A DNA stretch of 64,000 nt from contig NC_073746.1 in NCBI RefSeq assembly GCF_029784135.1, positions 12,769,475-12,833,474 of the forward strand, in the 5' to 3' direction. The notes beneath the pieces were generated by a model. That model saw only the letters and a list, made by a program, of their open reading frames with translations, was not told the origin of the DNA and made no database searches. The stretch is from Toxorhynchites rutilus septentrionalis (lineage: Eukaryota; Arthropoda; Insecta; Diptera; Culicidae). This document shows, piece by piece, positions 11,800 through 21,862 of the stretch; position 1 is the first letter of the stretch, and the number at the start of each line of letters is the position of its first letter. A program made the translations under genes and the position numbers.

Positions 11800-12820
11800 A
11801 CAATCATACGTAAGAAGGTCCTCTCTACCGTAAGCGAGAACACGAACACGAACTATTTTATGTGCTTGATGTTCTGTACATAGTTCCGTTAGTGTTGTAC
11901 ATTTTTATTACACGAAACGGACACTAAATATAATTGAAAGAAAGAAAAAAAAACTGTATGCTAGGAAAACTAAACTGTTAACTACATTGACCGAAATGTA
12001 ATGAAATGACTGACAAAAATCGTGTATTATTGCAAAAAATAGCGATGGAAAATGTAACATTAAAACAATTAGCAATACAAATGGGGCATAGTGTATTCAC
12101 AAGAACTAGACAAAAATAAAGTAATTAAACGTACCCATGCATTGTTTGTTCAAAACAAACCCAAAACGTTGATTATTAGCGAAGTAAGATTAATAAAACA
12201 AAAAAGTAAAGCAGTTACAAGATGCACCGAGATATTTTTTACTACCGATGAATTGAACGAATTTTAATAGACCTTTATACTTCAGTAGAGCAAGAATTAA
12301 TCTAGTTTTAAACAAAAAACCAAAAACGAAAACCCCACTGCTCTAGGAAGCGGAATAGTCGGGACACTTGTAAAAAAAAACAGAAATTACGAAATACAAA
12401 ATTACCGCAAGAGGTTAGAGTCTAAGCAGTCGACACACAAAGCAGTCTCGCGCACTCATTCGCACTAATGTAGTGAAGCAAGAAAAGAGAAAAATTTTAT
12501 ACCAAAATAATGAACGCAGAAAAAAAAATTAAATATTGTTAGTAAATGGAGCGGCAAACTATGATAAGAGGCAATAGAAGCCGAACGAGGAGTCAGAGTC
12601 AGTGAATGTGGAATGACTTACCCACTAGTAACAATTGTATAAATTAAAATGTAGAAGAATACCACCTTCACTACCACTCACAAACACACACACACCCGAG
12701 ATTCACAGCCATAAAAAAACAGTGAACACATTTTTAAACCTTAATGACAGAAGAAAAAAACAGTGAAAAGGCGCCCTCAAATACTTATGAAGACGTAAAA
12801 CGCAAATAAATGAGGAAAAA
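11800..12820 (+). other. A-rich strand-asymmetric block, possible 3' UTR
   Basis: About 1 kb in which the plus strand is strongly enriched in A over T, with short ACACAAACACAC and AAAAACC-type runs, few T runs, and an AATAAA at 12,805-12,810 near its end. Composition and texture resemble long dipteran 3' UTRs rather than the T/A-balanced flanks. No coding exon is recognised directly upstream. The call is compositional inference only. Confidence 0.35.
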
Positions 12821-13334
12821 ATTAAAAATGATAATCGGTGTTCCCTTCCAGAATGAATCCGAAAATCCCTTCCTGCGACAAATGGACAAATTGTTTCGAA
12901 GCTCGAGCAGAGTGAAGAGGGGTTATGACGAAAATAATCCGCTCATAAGTTATGTCAGCTTTGGAATGGGATAAACAGAGTTTGGCACATTCTGGCTCTC
13001 TCTGTCTCTCCAAGCAAGTTATGTTGGCGCATCGTTGTCCGTCGTTATCTCGTGATACTCATTCGTCATGCTGTGTGCTGGTGAGTGAGTGATGCATGAT
13101 TATACCGTACCTACTGATGCTGCTGCTGCTGCCAGAAGTTAAAAGTACTTATCGCGAGGCACTAAAACAATGCAGGCGAGATAGAGCTGTTTGCATAACG
13201 GACTCGAATGCAATTTGAAGGTTTGTAGAAGTTGTTTCATTTGTGTTTGATTTTGAATGCTATTACTAGTTTTCATTTGCTATTTTTTCCTGTATGCGAT
13301 GTATGTTTTCGTAAAATATATCGTTTATTTAATT
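12821..13334. other. Unassigned stretch before the BEL element
   Basis: No credible gene. A short GCTGCTGCTGCTGCC run is present near 13,119. Confidence 0.4.
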
Positions 13335-13339
13335 CTATA

Positions 13340-13585
13340 TGTTGTGACCGAGATGTTTTCCGTTTCGGATTCCTGGTTTTCCAGCGAAATTAATTTCTGC
13401 AATAGAACTAACTAGTTCAAATTTTTGTGCTCTGCACTGTATATTATGATACCACGAACTATTAAACTGGACTGTGTTCTGTGAGTTTGAGAACGTGACT
13501 GGCTGGGTCAAGAGTGTGTTCAAAAAGCACTGAACAATAAGCGTTACGCTTGTCCCTGATGGCATATTTTTGTTGTGATCAATCA
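13340..13585 (-). repeat. BEL/Pao 3' LTR
   Basis: 246 bp beginning TGTTGTG and ending AATCA on the plus strand, matching 24,518-24,763 except for about four single-base differences. The purine-rich AAGGCGGCGGGT (minus strand, just inside at 13,586-13,600) is the likely polypurine tract. Confidence 0.95.
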
Positions 13586-13693
13586 TACCCGCCGCCTTGA
13601 AGTAACTTCAAACATTACATAGCTACAGAATAACAATAAACAGAGTGCTAACTAACTAATTACAATTCTTATAATTTAATTTATCTTCAATTT

Positions 13694-14592
13694 TCATTCC
13701 CTATGATGATCGTGCGCTGGAGGTTGGACAGTTTGCTGATTGTTCACCATGGATGAGTCCTCATTCGAATTTGTAGCGTCAATCAACGGCAAGAGAGCTA
13801 TTTTTGTGATGGGACGAGTTATGATACCTTTCGATATGCGTAGAGAGACAATCCGAGTTATGTTGTCTTTTCCGGGATGAATTTCAGCAATGCGGGCCAG
13901 CGGCCAACGAATCGGTGCTTGGAACTCGTCGACGATTACGACCATCCGACCTGGCTGGATCTCGTTATTCAGGTTACACCGCTTCGTATCTTTCTGGAGC
14001 TCCTGAATATACTCGCGTTTCCAATGATCCCAGAATTTTTGTGTGTACATTTGAAGCTGTTGATAGTGGTCAAGACGATTGGTAGGAATGTGATGTAGAT
14101 CTGGGTCGGGCAGAGCATGCATCGTAGTACCGATGAGGAAATGGGCGGGTTTTAGTGCGGACAGATCGTTGGGGTCTTCTGAAAGTGGCACTAATGGTCG
14201 CAAGTTCATTTGGGACTCGATCTGCGTCAATATCGTGCTCATATCCTTGAAGGAAAGACGAGATGCGCCTAGCTGACGGAACAAATGCTTCTTGGCCACT
14301 TTTACCGCTGCCTCCCACAAGCCACCGAAGTGAGGGGCCATTGGTGGTGAAAAGTGCCATGATATGCCTTCCTCAGTGCTCCAAGAATAGATTTGTTGTT
14401 GCTCGATCTGATCTTGTAGGATGTGGAAAAGTTCTTTTATTTCATTCCTAGCACCCACGAAGTTTTTTCCATTATCGGAATAAATGTGAGAGGGCCGGCC
14501 TCTCCGAGCAATAAAGCGACGAAGTGCATTAAGGAAAGCGGGGGTGGACAGGTCACTAACCAGCTCTAGGTGTACAGCTTTCGTCGTAAAGC
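13694..14592 (-). pseudogene. BEL integrase, C-terminal part
   Basis: This is the half of the BEL integrase lying downstream of the nested insertion. The frame resumes at FTTKAVHLELVSDLST, continues through SDNGKNFVGA (second catalytic Asp) and APHFGGLWEAAVK (catalytic Glu), and ends with the BEL-type C-terminal module (GRMVVIVDEFQAPIRWPLAR, then SLRISKG and RPITKIALLP). Integrase would insert the cDNA into the host chromosome. The frame here is intact, but it is separated from its N-terminal half at 19,274 by the R1-like insertion, so the joint protein cannot be made. Confidence 0.92.
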
Positions 14593-14601
14593 ACACAAAT
14601 A
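14593..14601. repeat. Target duplication of the R1-like insert, left
   Basis: ACACAAATA, repeated at 19,265-19,273. It duplicates BEL integrase codons and marks the left edge of the nested non-LTR element. Confidence 0.8.
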
Positions 14602-14602
14602 G

Positions 14603-15466
14603 GCCAAGAACGATCTGAGTAACGCGAAAGGAGGTGAAAGCAGTGAATGGCGTACTGTCGATAACCAGGCAGAAAAACGCAAAAAACAGAAGGAGAAGAA
14701 GAAAAAAGTTGAGCAGGAAAAGAAGAAACTCGGACCTCGAGTGGAGCGAATCAAGGGCGATGCTTTGATCGTTGAAGTGTCAGCAGGAGTATCGTATGCA
14801 GCTATCCTTCGGAAAGTGAGAGACGATCCGGAGTTGCAGACACTGGGCGAGAACGTCGTGAAAACTAGGCGCACGCAGAAAGGCGAGATGCTCTTCGAGC
14901 TTAAAAAAGATCCAGCGGTTAAGAGCTCTGCTTTCAAACAACTCATTGAGAAGTCACTAGGGGAGGAGGCGAAGGTGAGAGCTCTCTCTCAGGAATCAAC
15001 CATCGAGTGCCGGTATCTGGACGAGATCACGACTGTTGAGGAATTGAGAACTGCGTTACAGTCACAATGTGACCTTGGTGATGTGCCAATGACAATCCGG
15101 CTGAGAAAGGCATACGGTGGGACACAAACGGCCTCGATACGGCTCTCGAAACAAGCTGCGAATAAACTGGTGGAGAAGGGTAAAATAAAAGTGGGGTGGT
15201 CCGTGTGCCCGATGAAAGCTCCCCCTCGTATGGCCAAGCAAATGGAGAGATGCTTTCAATGCATGGGCTTCGGTCACCAGGCGAGAAACTGCGGTGGTCC
15301 TGACAGATCGAAATTATGCAGGAAGTGCGGGACGGAAGGTCACGTTGCTAGAGACTGCACAAAGCAACCGAGGTGCATGTTGTGCAAAGAGGAGGACGGA
15401 AACGACCACGTCACAGGTAGCTTCAAATGTCCGGCGTACAAAAAGGCGATTGCGGGTTCGCAGTAA
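14603..15466 (+). pseudogene. R1-like ORF1 (nucleic-acid-binding gag-like), 5'-truncated
   Basis: ORF1 proteins of this group coat the element RNA and guide it to the target. The frame is open from the truncation point: a Lys/Glu-rich, probably coiled-coil segment, then RVERIKGDALIVEVSAG and a helical region. It finishes with three zinc knuckles of the type CFQCMGFGHQARNC, CRKCGTEGHVARDC and CMLCKEEDGNDHV. There is no ATG upstream of 14,741, where only a GTG occurs, so the native start is missing. The TAA at 15,464-15,466 overlaps the ATG of ORF2 in a TAATG, a known arrangement for coupled re-initiation in R1-clade elements. Confidence 0.88.
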
Positions 15467-16038
15467 TGGAGGTTACCCAGCTCAACCTCAATCATTGCGA
15501 CATAGCACAGCAATTGTTGTGGCAGTCAACAACTGAAACTAAATGCGACGTTGCAATGATCGCAGAACCGTACCGAGTTCCTCGCGATAACGGAAAATGG
15601 GTGGTGGATAAAGCAGGGATGGCTGCAATACTAGTGATGGGAAGGTACCCCATCCAAGAAGTGGTGGAAAGCTCACAGGAAGGTTTCGTGATCGTCAAAA
15701 TCAACGGAATCTTCATGTGTAGTTGCTATGCACCCCCAAGATGGTCAGCGGAACAGTTTCACGAGATGTTGGACGTACTCACGGATAAGGTCAGCGGCCG
15801 CAAACCAGTCATCATCGGAGGAGACTTCAACGCCTGGGCTGAGGAGTGGGGAAGCAGATGCACCAACGCCAGGGGGTACAGCCTACTAGAAGCCTTCGCA
15901 AAACTAGACGTCACACTTCTGAACGAAGGCACTAGCAGCACCTTTCGAAGGGACGGCCGCGAATCCATCATCGATGTAACTTTCTGCAGTCCATCACTGG
16001 CGGCTAATACGAAGTGGAGAGTGTCGGAGGGATACTGA
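15466..16038 (+). pseudogene. R1-like ORF2 endonuclease, missing its C-terminal motif
   Basis: The start ATG at 15,466 opens MEVTQLNLNHC, the usual beginning of R1-clade endonucleases. AEPYR, the GGDFNAWAEEWGS box and IDVTF follow in order. Family members then carry an SDH catalytic motif. Here the frame ends at WRVSEGY before a TGA at 16,036, and the next frame begins in the post-endonuclease linker (RPAYWWNETLS). The SDH segment is therefore gone, most simply by internal deletion with a frame change. This copy could not nick DNA in the normal way. Confidence 0.85.
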
Positions 16039-18200
16039 ACCCGACGAATGAACGACGTCCAGCCTACTGGTGGAACGAGACACTCAGCATCCTCCGCGCT
16101 AACTGTCTACGAGCCAGAAGAAGAGTCCAGAGGGCACGAACCGATGTAGAGAGAGAGGAGCACCGCGCGTCTTTCCGAGCGACCAGAGCCGCCTTGAAAC
16201 GAGAGATACGTAGGAGCAAATCGAACTGCTATAGGGAGCTGTGTCGAGACGTCGACGCAAATCCTTGGGGTGAAGCATATCGAATCGTGATGGCGAAATT
16301 CCGTAATTCAACGACTCCCATGGAATTATGTCCGGAAAAACTCGAGGTCATTGTGAATGGACTCTTTCCGCAGCACGACCCACCGACGTGGCCACCCACA
16401 CTGTACGGTGAGGACGAAGCAGAGAACGCACAAGTCACCAACGAAGAACTCATCGCGGTGACAAAAGGTCTAAAGTTGAAAAAAGCACCCGGCCCCGACG
16501 GAATCCCCAATGTGGCCCTGAAATCGGCGATCCTTGCTTTCCCCGACATGTTCAGGGTGGTGCTGCAGAAATGCCTGGATGACGGTCTCTTCCCTGCGGA
16601 ATGGAAGATACAAAAGTTGGTGCTGCTCCCGAAACCAGGAAAGCCACCTGGAGATCCAGCGTCGTATAGGCCTATTTGTTTGTTGGATACTTTGGGAAAG
16701 CTCTTGGAAAGGGTTATTCTCAACAGACTGGTGAAATGCACGGAGGGTGACCACGGATTGTCGAAAATGCAGTTCGGGTTCCGGAAAGGAAAGTCGACAG
16801 TGGACGCTATTCGGACAGTTATCGAGAAAGCTCAGGTCTCGCTTAAACAAAAACGAAGAGGCAACCGTTACTGCGCGGTGATTTTGATTGACGTGAAGAA
16901 CGCCTTCAATAGTGCCAGCTGGGAGGCCATCGCCGAGGCGCTACACAGATTGAAGGTCCCTAGCTACCTGTACAGGATACTGAGGAGTTATTTCCAGAAT
17001 CGGATCCTGGTATACAACACAGACAGGGGACAGATAGTGAAGAATATCTCGGCGGGAGTTCCACAAGGTTCCATCCTAGGTCCTACGCTTTGGAACACGA
17101 TGTACGACGGTGTTCTAAGGCTGAAGCTACCCAGAGGTGTGGAGATCGTGGGCTTCGCGGACGACATCGTAACAACGGTAATCGGCGAGACGCTTCAGGA
17201 GGTGGAAATGTTGGCGACTGAGGCTGTAGACATGATCGGTAGTTGGATGGACAGCGTAAAGCTCCAGATGGCACATCACAAAACCGAGGTGCTGTTAGTG
17301 AGCAATCGTAAGGCAGTGCTGCGGGCAGAGGTATCGGTCGGAGGACATACCATCGTTTCGAAGCGGGCGGTGAAGTACCTCGGAGTCATGATCGACGACC
17401 GGCTGAACTTCAACCAGCACGTCGACTATGCATGTGGGAAGGCGTCAAAGGCCATCAACGTGGTGGCGAGGATCATGCCAAATAGCTTTGGCCCAAGCAG
17501 CAGCAAGAGGCGTCTCTTGGCAAGTGTATCTTCGTCGATACTGAGGTATGGTGGCCCTGCCTGGTTGGCGGCTCTGGAAACCCACCGAAATCGGAGGAAG
17601 CTGAACAGCACATTCCGACTCATGGCCATGCGAGTCGTAAGTGCTTATAGGACCATTTCGACAGAAGCTGTGTGTGTAATCGCCGGAATGATTCCCATCT
17701 GCATCACTCTGGCGGAAGATAGCGAGTGCTACAAGCGACGGGAAAGCAGAGGTATCCGGAAATTGATGAGAGCGGAGTCGTTGGACAAATGGCAGTATGA
17801 ATGGGATACGGCAGAAAATGGTAGATGGACGTACAGGCTGATACCGGTACTTTCGACCTGGTTGAACAGGAAACACGGTGAAGTTAACTTTTACTTGACG
17901 CAGTTTCTGTCTGGGCATGGCTGTTTCAGGCAATATCTACACCGGTTCGGGCACGCAGTTTCACCCCTCTGTCCGGAGTGTGGAGATATGGAGGAAACAC
18001 CGGAGCACGTCGTTTTTGTCTGTCCCAGGTTCACCGAAAGGCGCGAGGGGCTGCCTGCACTTCATGTCGGGAATATTGTGGAGGAGATGTGTCGCGACGA
18101 GATGATCTGGAATGCCGTGAGCAGTGCAATCACACAAATCATGTCGGAGCTGCAGCGAAGGTGGAGGGCTGACCAAAGTGCTGACAACGTCCGACGGTGA
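16014..18200 (+). CDS. R1-like ORF2 reverse transcriptase and zinc finger
   Basis: A 728-codon frame without interruption that carries the RT: KKAPGPDGIPN (fingers), LLPKPGKPPGDPASYRPICL, QFGFRKGKSTVDAI, DVKNAFNSASW (first catalytic Asp), GVPQGSILGPTLWN and the palm box FADDIVTTV with the paired Asp. The C-terminus has an H2C2-like finger, CPECGDMEETPEHVVFVCP. It would copy element RNA at a nicked target. The upstream endonuclease lies in another frame, so the full ORF2 fusion is not made. Coordinates start at the first in-frame ATG; the native product began at 15,466. Confidence 0.88.
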   Translation: MESVGGILNPTNERRPAYWWNETLSILRANCLRARRRVQRARTDVEREEHRASFRATRAALKREIRRSKSNCYRELCRDVDANPWGEAYRIVMAKFRNSTTPMELCPEKLEVIVNGLFPQHDPPTWPPTLYGEDEAENAQVTNEELIAVTKGLKLKKAPGPDGIPNVALKSAILAFPDMFRVVLQKCLDDGLFPAEWKIQKLVLLPKPGKPPGDPASYRPICLLDTLGKLLERVILNRLVKCTEGDHGLSKMQFGFRKGKSTVDAIRTVIEKAQVSLKQKRRGNRYCAVILIDVKNAFNSASWEAIAEALHRLKVPSYLYRILRSYFQNRILVYNTDRGQIVKNISAGVPQGSILGPTLWNTMYDGVLRLKLPRGVEIVGFADDIVTTVIGETLQEVEMLATEAVDMIGSWMDSVKLQMAHHKTEVLLVSNRKAVLRAEVSVGGHTIVSKRAVKYLGVMIDDRLNFNQHVDYACGKASKAINVVARIMPNSFGPSSSKRRLLASVSSSILRYGGPAWLAALETHRNRRKLNSTFRLMAMRVVSAYRTISTEAVCVIAGMIPICITLAEDSECYKRRESRGIRKLMRAESLDKWQYEWDTAENGRWTYRLIPVLSTWLNRKHGEVNFYLTQFLSGHGCFRQYLHRFGHAVSPLCPECGDMEETPEHVVFVCPRFTERREGLPALHVGNIVEEMCRDEMIWNAVSSAITQIMSELQRRWRADQSADNVRR

Positions 18201-18239
18201 AAGGTGAACAACGGCGACGGCTGTTGCAAGAGATGGTAC

Positions 18240-18975
18240 CTCACGAGAGTAGCTGTGACGGGGTGCGCGTTGTGTTGGAGGGCACCACCTAATCGGCTCT
18301 CCGCTGGGAAGAGAAATCCTGCGAGGGTGACTGTGACGGGGCGCGCGTCAAGTTGGAGGGCGCTTCCTAATCGGTGCACGTCTTGACAGGTAAACGGATG
18401 CCGATTTAATAACTACGACGGAGTGAGTGTCAAGGAGGGCGTCTTCAAACTGGTGTATACCCCACGAGAGCTGCTGTGATGGAGTGCGCGTCATGTTGGA
18501 GGGCACTACCTAATCGGCGCTCCGATGGGAAGAGAAATCCTGCGAGGGTGACTGTGACGGGGCGCGCGTCAAGTTGGAGGGCGCTTCCTAATCGGTGCAC
18601 GTCTCGACAGGTAAACGGATACTGCCGCGGAGAACAGCAAAAGGCCTGTCTGACAACGCCTGATCGTGGCCTGGATGGAGGAACACCGCGAACATTTCGA
18701 AGGAACGAGCATCAAGTATGAAGCCACGATCAAAATGGTGAATACGAGAGTAGCTGTGACGGAGTGCACGTCAGGTTGGAGGGCACTGCCTAATCGGCGC
18801 TCCGTTGGGAAGAGAAATCCTGCGAGGGTGACTGTGACGGGGCGCGCGTCAAGTTGGAGGGCGCTTCCTAATCGGTTCACGTCTCGACAGGTGAGAAACC
18901 CCGCAGGGTGGCTGTGACGGGTTGCGCGTCAAGTTGGAGGGCAATTCCTAATCGGTTCACGTTTCGACGGGTAAA
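18240..18975 (+). repeat. About 75-bp tandem repeats in the R1-like 3' UTR
   Basis: At least seven imperfect copies of a GC-rich unit: GCTGTGACGGGGTGCGCGTC, then AAGTTGGAGGGC, then CTAATCGG. Copies begin near 18,250, 18,326, 18,473, 18,548, 18,752, 18,827 and 18,906. Alternating versions end in GGGAAGAGAAATCCTGCGAG or CACGTCTCGACAGG, suggesting a two-unit higher-order period of about 150 bp. The repeats lie between the ORF2 stop and the poly(A) tail. Confidence 0.85.
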
Positions 18976-19264
18976 TTCAAAATGCCTGCGAAGAGGACAT
19001 CAGCGCAGTGGAATTAATAACGAATGGAAAGAAAAAAATATTGAGAAAAAGGGAAGGACAACGCTAGTCAGCGTTGAAAACTCGAGAAGTGCATGAGCAC
19101 AGCCGCCCCCTGAAGTAGTCGCCTAGATGTGGTCCCAGGGGGAATAAGGCAACGAGTAGAGGGCTTGGTTTTTGTGGGTGCGATCCCCACTCGACGTCTG
19201 GGTTAACCCTTCCCAGGTAAGGCTGGTAGAGCGTTCCTCACCTCTTTAAAAAAAAAAAAAAAAA

Positions 19265-19273
19265 ACACAAATA
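19265..19273. repeat. Target duplication of the R1-like insert, right
   Basis: ACACAAATA directly after the poly(A) tail, matching 14,593-14,601. Confidence 0.8.
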
Positions 19274-19466
19274 CGCTGAAATAAGCTTTTGTGGGAGCGG
19301 CACGTTTATGTATCGGTTTGAGATAGATTGGGCCAGCATAATCGATCCCTGTGACATTAAACGGGAGATTTGGAATAATTCGGTGGGCTGGCAACTGACC
19401 AATTTGTTGTTGTGTAGGGACTGGATTGTATCGTGCGCACCACGCTTCGTACCATTCTACGGCCAT
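19274..19466 (-). pseudogene. BEL integrase, N-terminal part
   Basis: The frame reads MAVEWYEAWCARYNPVPTQQ, then LPAHRIIPNLPFNVTGIDYAGP and ends AYFSVFV at the nested insertion. ExPF...GIDYAGP is the conserved start of the BEL/Pao integrase core and carries its first catalytic Asp. It is joined functionally to the frame at 13,694-14,592 and separated from RNase H by a frameshift at about 19,470. Confidence 0.9.
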
Positions 19467-19479
19467 TCAGTGGCCAAAA

Positions 19480-21862
19480 TTACTCGCGAATTGCGGTCAG
19501 CAGGAGACGCCCGCCACCATGAAGGTGTTTTCTATGGTAGTATTCGATTAGAAGTCGGGTGAAAGGATGGAATCCAGGTAGTAAAGCGGGGTGTTTAGAT
19601 TGATAGGGCAACTGTGACAGATTTAGACGACCGCCTACTCTCAAGACTCTCTCTGTATCTAGGAATGGGCTCATTTGACGAATTGGTGATTTTCTGGACA
19701 ATATCTTTCCCTTTTCTAATTCGTTGATTTCATTGTTAAACACTTCCTTCTGTACCAAGCGTATCAGAAATAATTTGGCTTTGTTCAATTGCTCGATAGA
19801 CAGACTTCTACAAGGGGGAGTTTCAGCTGGCTGAGGCTCTGTTCTAATTTTCATGCGCACGTTAGCAATGAAGCGCATACAGTATCCGACGACATGGACC
19901 AATCTTGTATAGGAAGACCAACGAAGAAACCAAGGGTGGATGGTGGAAGTCGTTTGAACTGATGCTACGATGACTTTTAACTCCAAATGTTCCTCTGAGA
20001 CAGCTGATGGAGTAGAGATGGGCCAGTCTGTTTCAGGGCGTATTAGCCAGTGAGGACCATGTTTCCAAAGCACGCTGTGAAGGAATTCTGTCACTGACAT
20101 ACCACGAGATACTAGGTCAGCTGGATTTTCTCGACCCGAAATATGGTTCCAGCGGCAGCCGTGTGTGTGGTACTGTATCTCGGATACTCTGTTCGCCACA
20201 AAAGTCTTCCATGTGTTCGGCGACGACCGCAGCCATTGAAGAGTGACAGCCGAATCCGACCAGAAGAAAGAGGCACCAATATTCACATTAATGGCTTCTT
20301 TTATACGGACATGTAGATGAGCAGCTAATACAGCAGCACATAATTCCAGACGGGCTACTGACAATCGTTTCAGCGGTGCAACTCTGGATTTTGAGGCAAG
20401 CAATTGTACCTTTATATTTCCTTCAGAGTCTTCACTTCGGGCATATGTGCACGCTCCGTAGGCGGCTTCTGAGGCGTCAGCAAATGTATGCAACATCACA
20501 GTGGCGTTGGGCAAAAATGCATAGCGATCCACACGGTATGCAGAAATGTTCGGTAACTCTCTACAATACGTTTTCCATTTGCGATCTAAAGTTTCAGGCA
20601 CTGGATCATCCCAATCGCAAGACAGCAGCCATAATTCTTGCATAATAATTTTCGCTTTTATTACGACCCAATTTGATCCCAAGGGATCAAAAAGTTTCGC
20701 AATGGTTGACAAAATCGTACGTTTCGTTGCCTGTTCATCGTTGCTAATTATTTCCGAATCGAAACGTAGAGAATCTGGTTCTGGTTCCCAACAGATACCG
20801 AGAGTTTTTATAGTTTCGTTGGGACTAAATGTGAGAACAGAGTGTGTGCCAATTTGGTCACCTCTTAAACCGGATAGAACGGCTAGTTTGTTGGAGGTCC
20901 ACTTCCGTAGCTCGAAACGAGTAATTTGGTTAGTTGTTTTCGTAAATGGATTGCGTCTTCAATGGACTAATTTCGTCCTATGAAGTCGTCCATATAAAAA
21001 TTGTTCTGCAAAGCAGTAGCGGCGATAGGAAAATGATTCAACCATCCAATGCTAGCTGCTGAAGCGTTCGCGTTGCCAGGAATGATGACGGTGCGAGACC
21101 ATAAGTGACGGTTAAAAGCTCGAAAATCTGTATCGGAGAATGAGGTGGAAATCGCCATAAAATGCGTTGCAATGATATATCGTCTCGATGAACTAGTATT
21201 TGGCGATACATCTTCGCAATATCGCTAACCAAAGCGACTTGATATGTGCGAAAGCGAAGGATGAGTGTGAGCAATTCGTCCTGTACCACAGGACCCACGC
21301 GGAGGGCATCGTTTAGGGAAAACCCAGTTGACGTCTTTGCCGATGCATCAAACACAACCCGAATCTTGGTTGTACTACTCGAATCTTTAATAACGGGGTG
21401 ATGGGGAAAATCATCGTTTTTGGAATTCTCAATTTGTCGCATGTGACCAAGGTCGATATATTCTCGCATGAACTCATGGTAGCCCTCTGTCAATTTTGGT
21501 TCTCGCTCAAGCTTTCTTTCTAGCTGCTCGAATCTCCTTAAAGCGGAAGATTTGGATTCCCCCAGCATAACTTCGAAGTCTGGTACACGCGGCAAACGAA
21601 CGATGTATCTCCCTTCATTGTTTCTCGTGGTGGACAATTTGTAAAACGACTCACATTGTCGTTCTTGGACTGAATATTTGTCTCTAACAGCCAGTTCTTC
21701 CGTTTTCCAAAAACGTTCTAGGCTCTCTTTTAATGATAACATAGATACAGCAACATCCCTATAGGAATGTGGGGTTGAATCTGTACACATAGTTGAGCTG
21801 GCGGAACCGGCAACAATCCATCCGAATACGCTATCTATTAGCATTGGAAGTTGACCTCCCAA
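19480..21862 (-). pseudogene. BEL reverse transcriptase and RNase H, multiply frameshifted
   Basis: RT begins near 21,862 with GGQLPMLIDSVFGWIVAGS and runs through VVFDASAKT and DIAKMYRQILVHRDD. The palm box NNFYMDDFIG is at about 20,980 in a different frame. An in-frame TAG follows it at about 20,965 and another shift follows within 60 bp. The frame 19,480-20,712 is then open: TIAKLFDPLGS, RNase H Asp in HTFADASEAAYGACTY, LELCAAVLAAHL, FFWSDSAVTLQWL and RENPADLVSRG. I see at least four frame breaks, so no functional polymerase could be made. The order and motifs are diagnostic of BEL/Pao. Confidence 0.92.

Larger units (their letters stand above)
14602..19264 (+). mobile_element. R1/I-group non-LTR retrotransposon, 5'-truncated
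   Basis: A 4,663-bp plus-strand element inserted into the BEL integrase with 9-bp duplications and a poly(A) tail (about 19,246-19,264). It has a zinc-knuckle ORF1, an ORF2 with an apurinic-type endonuclease and RT, a C-terminal CxxC...HxxxxC finger, and a long repetitive 3' UTR. The ORF1 frame is open from 14,603 with no upstream ATG, so the 5' end was lost at integration. The CCHC-type ORF1, stop-start ORF overlap and terminal finger are typical of the R1 clade and its relatives. The exact clade needs a tree. Confidence 0.88.
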
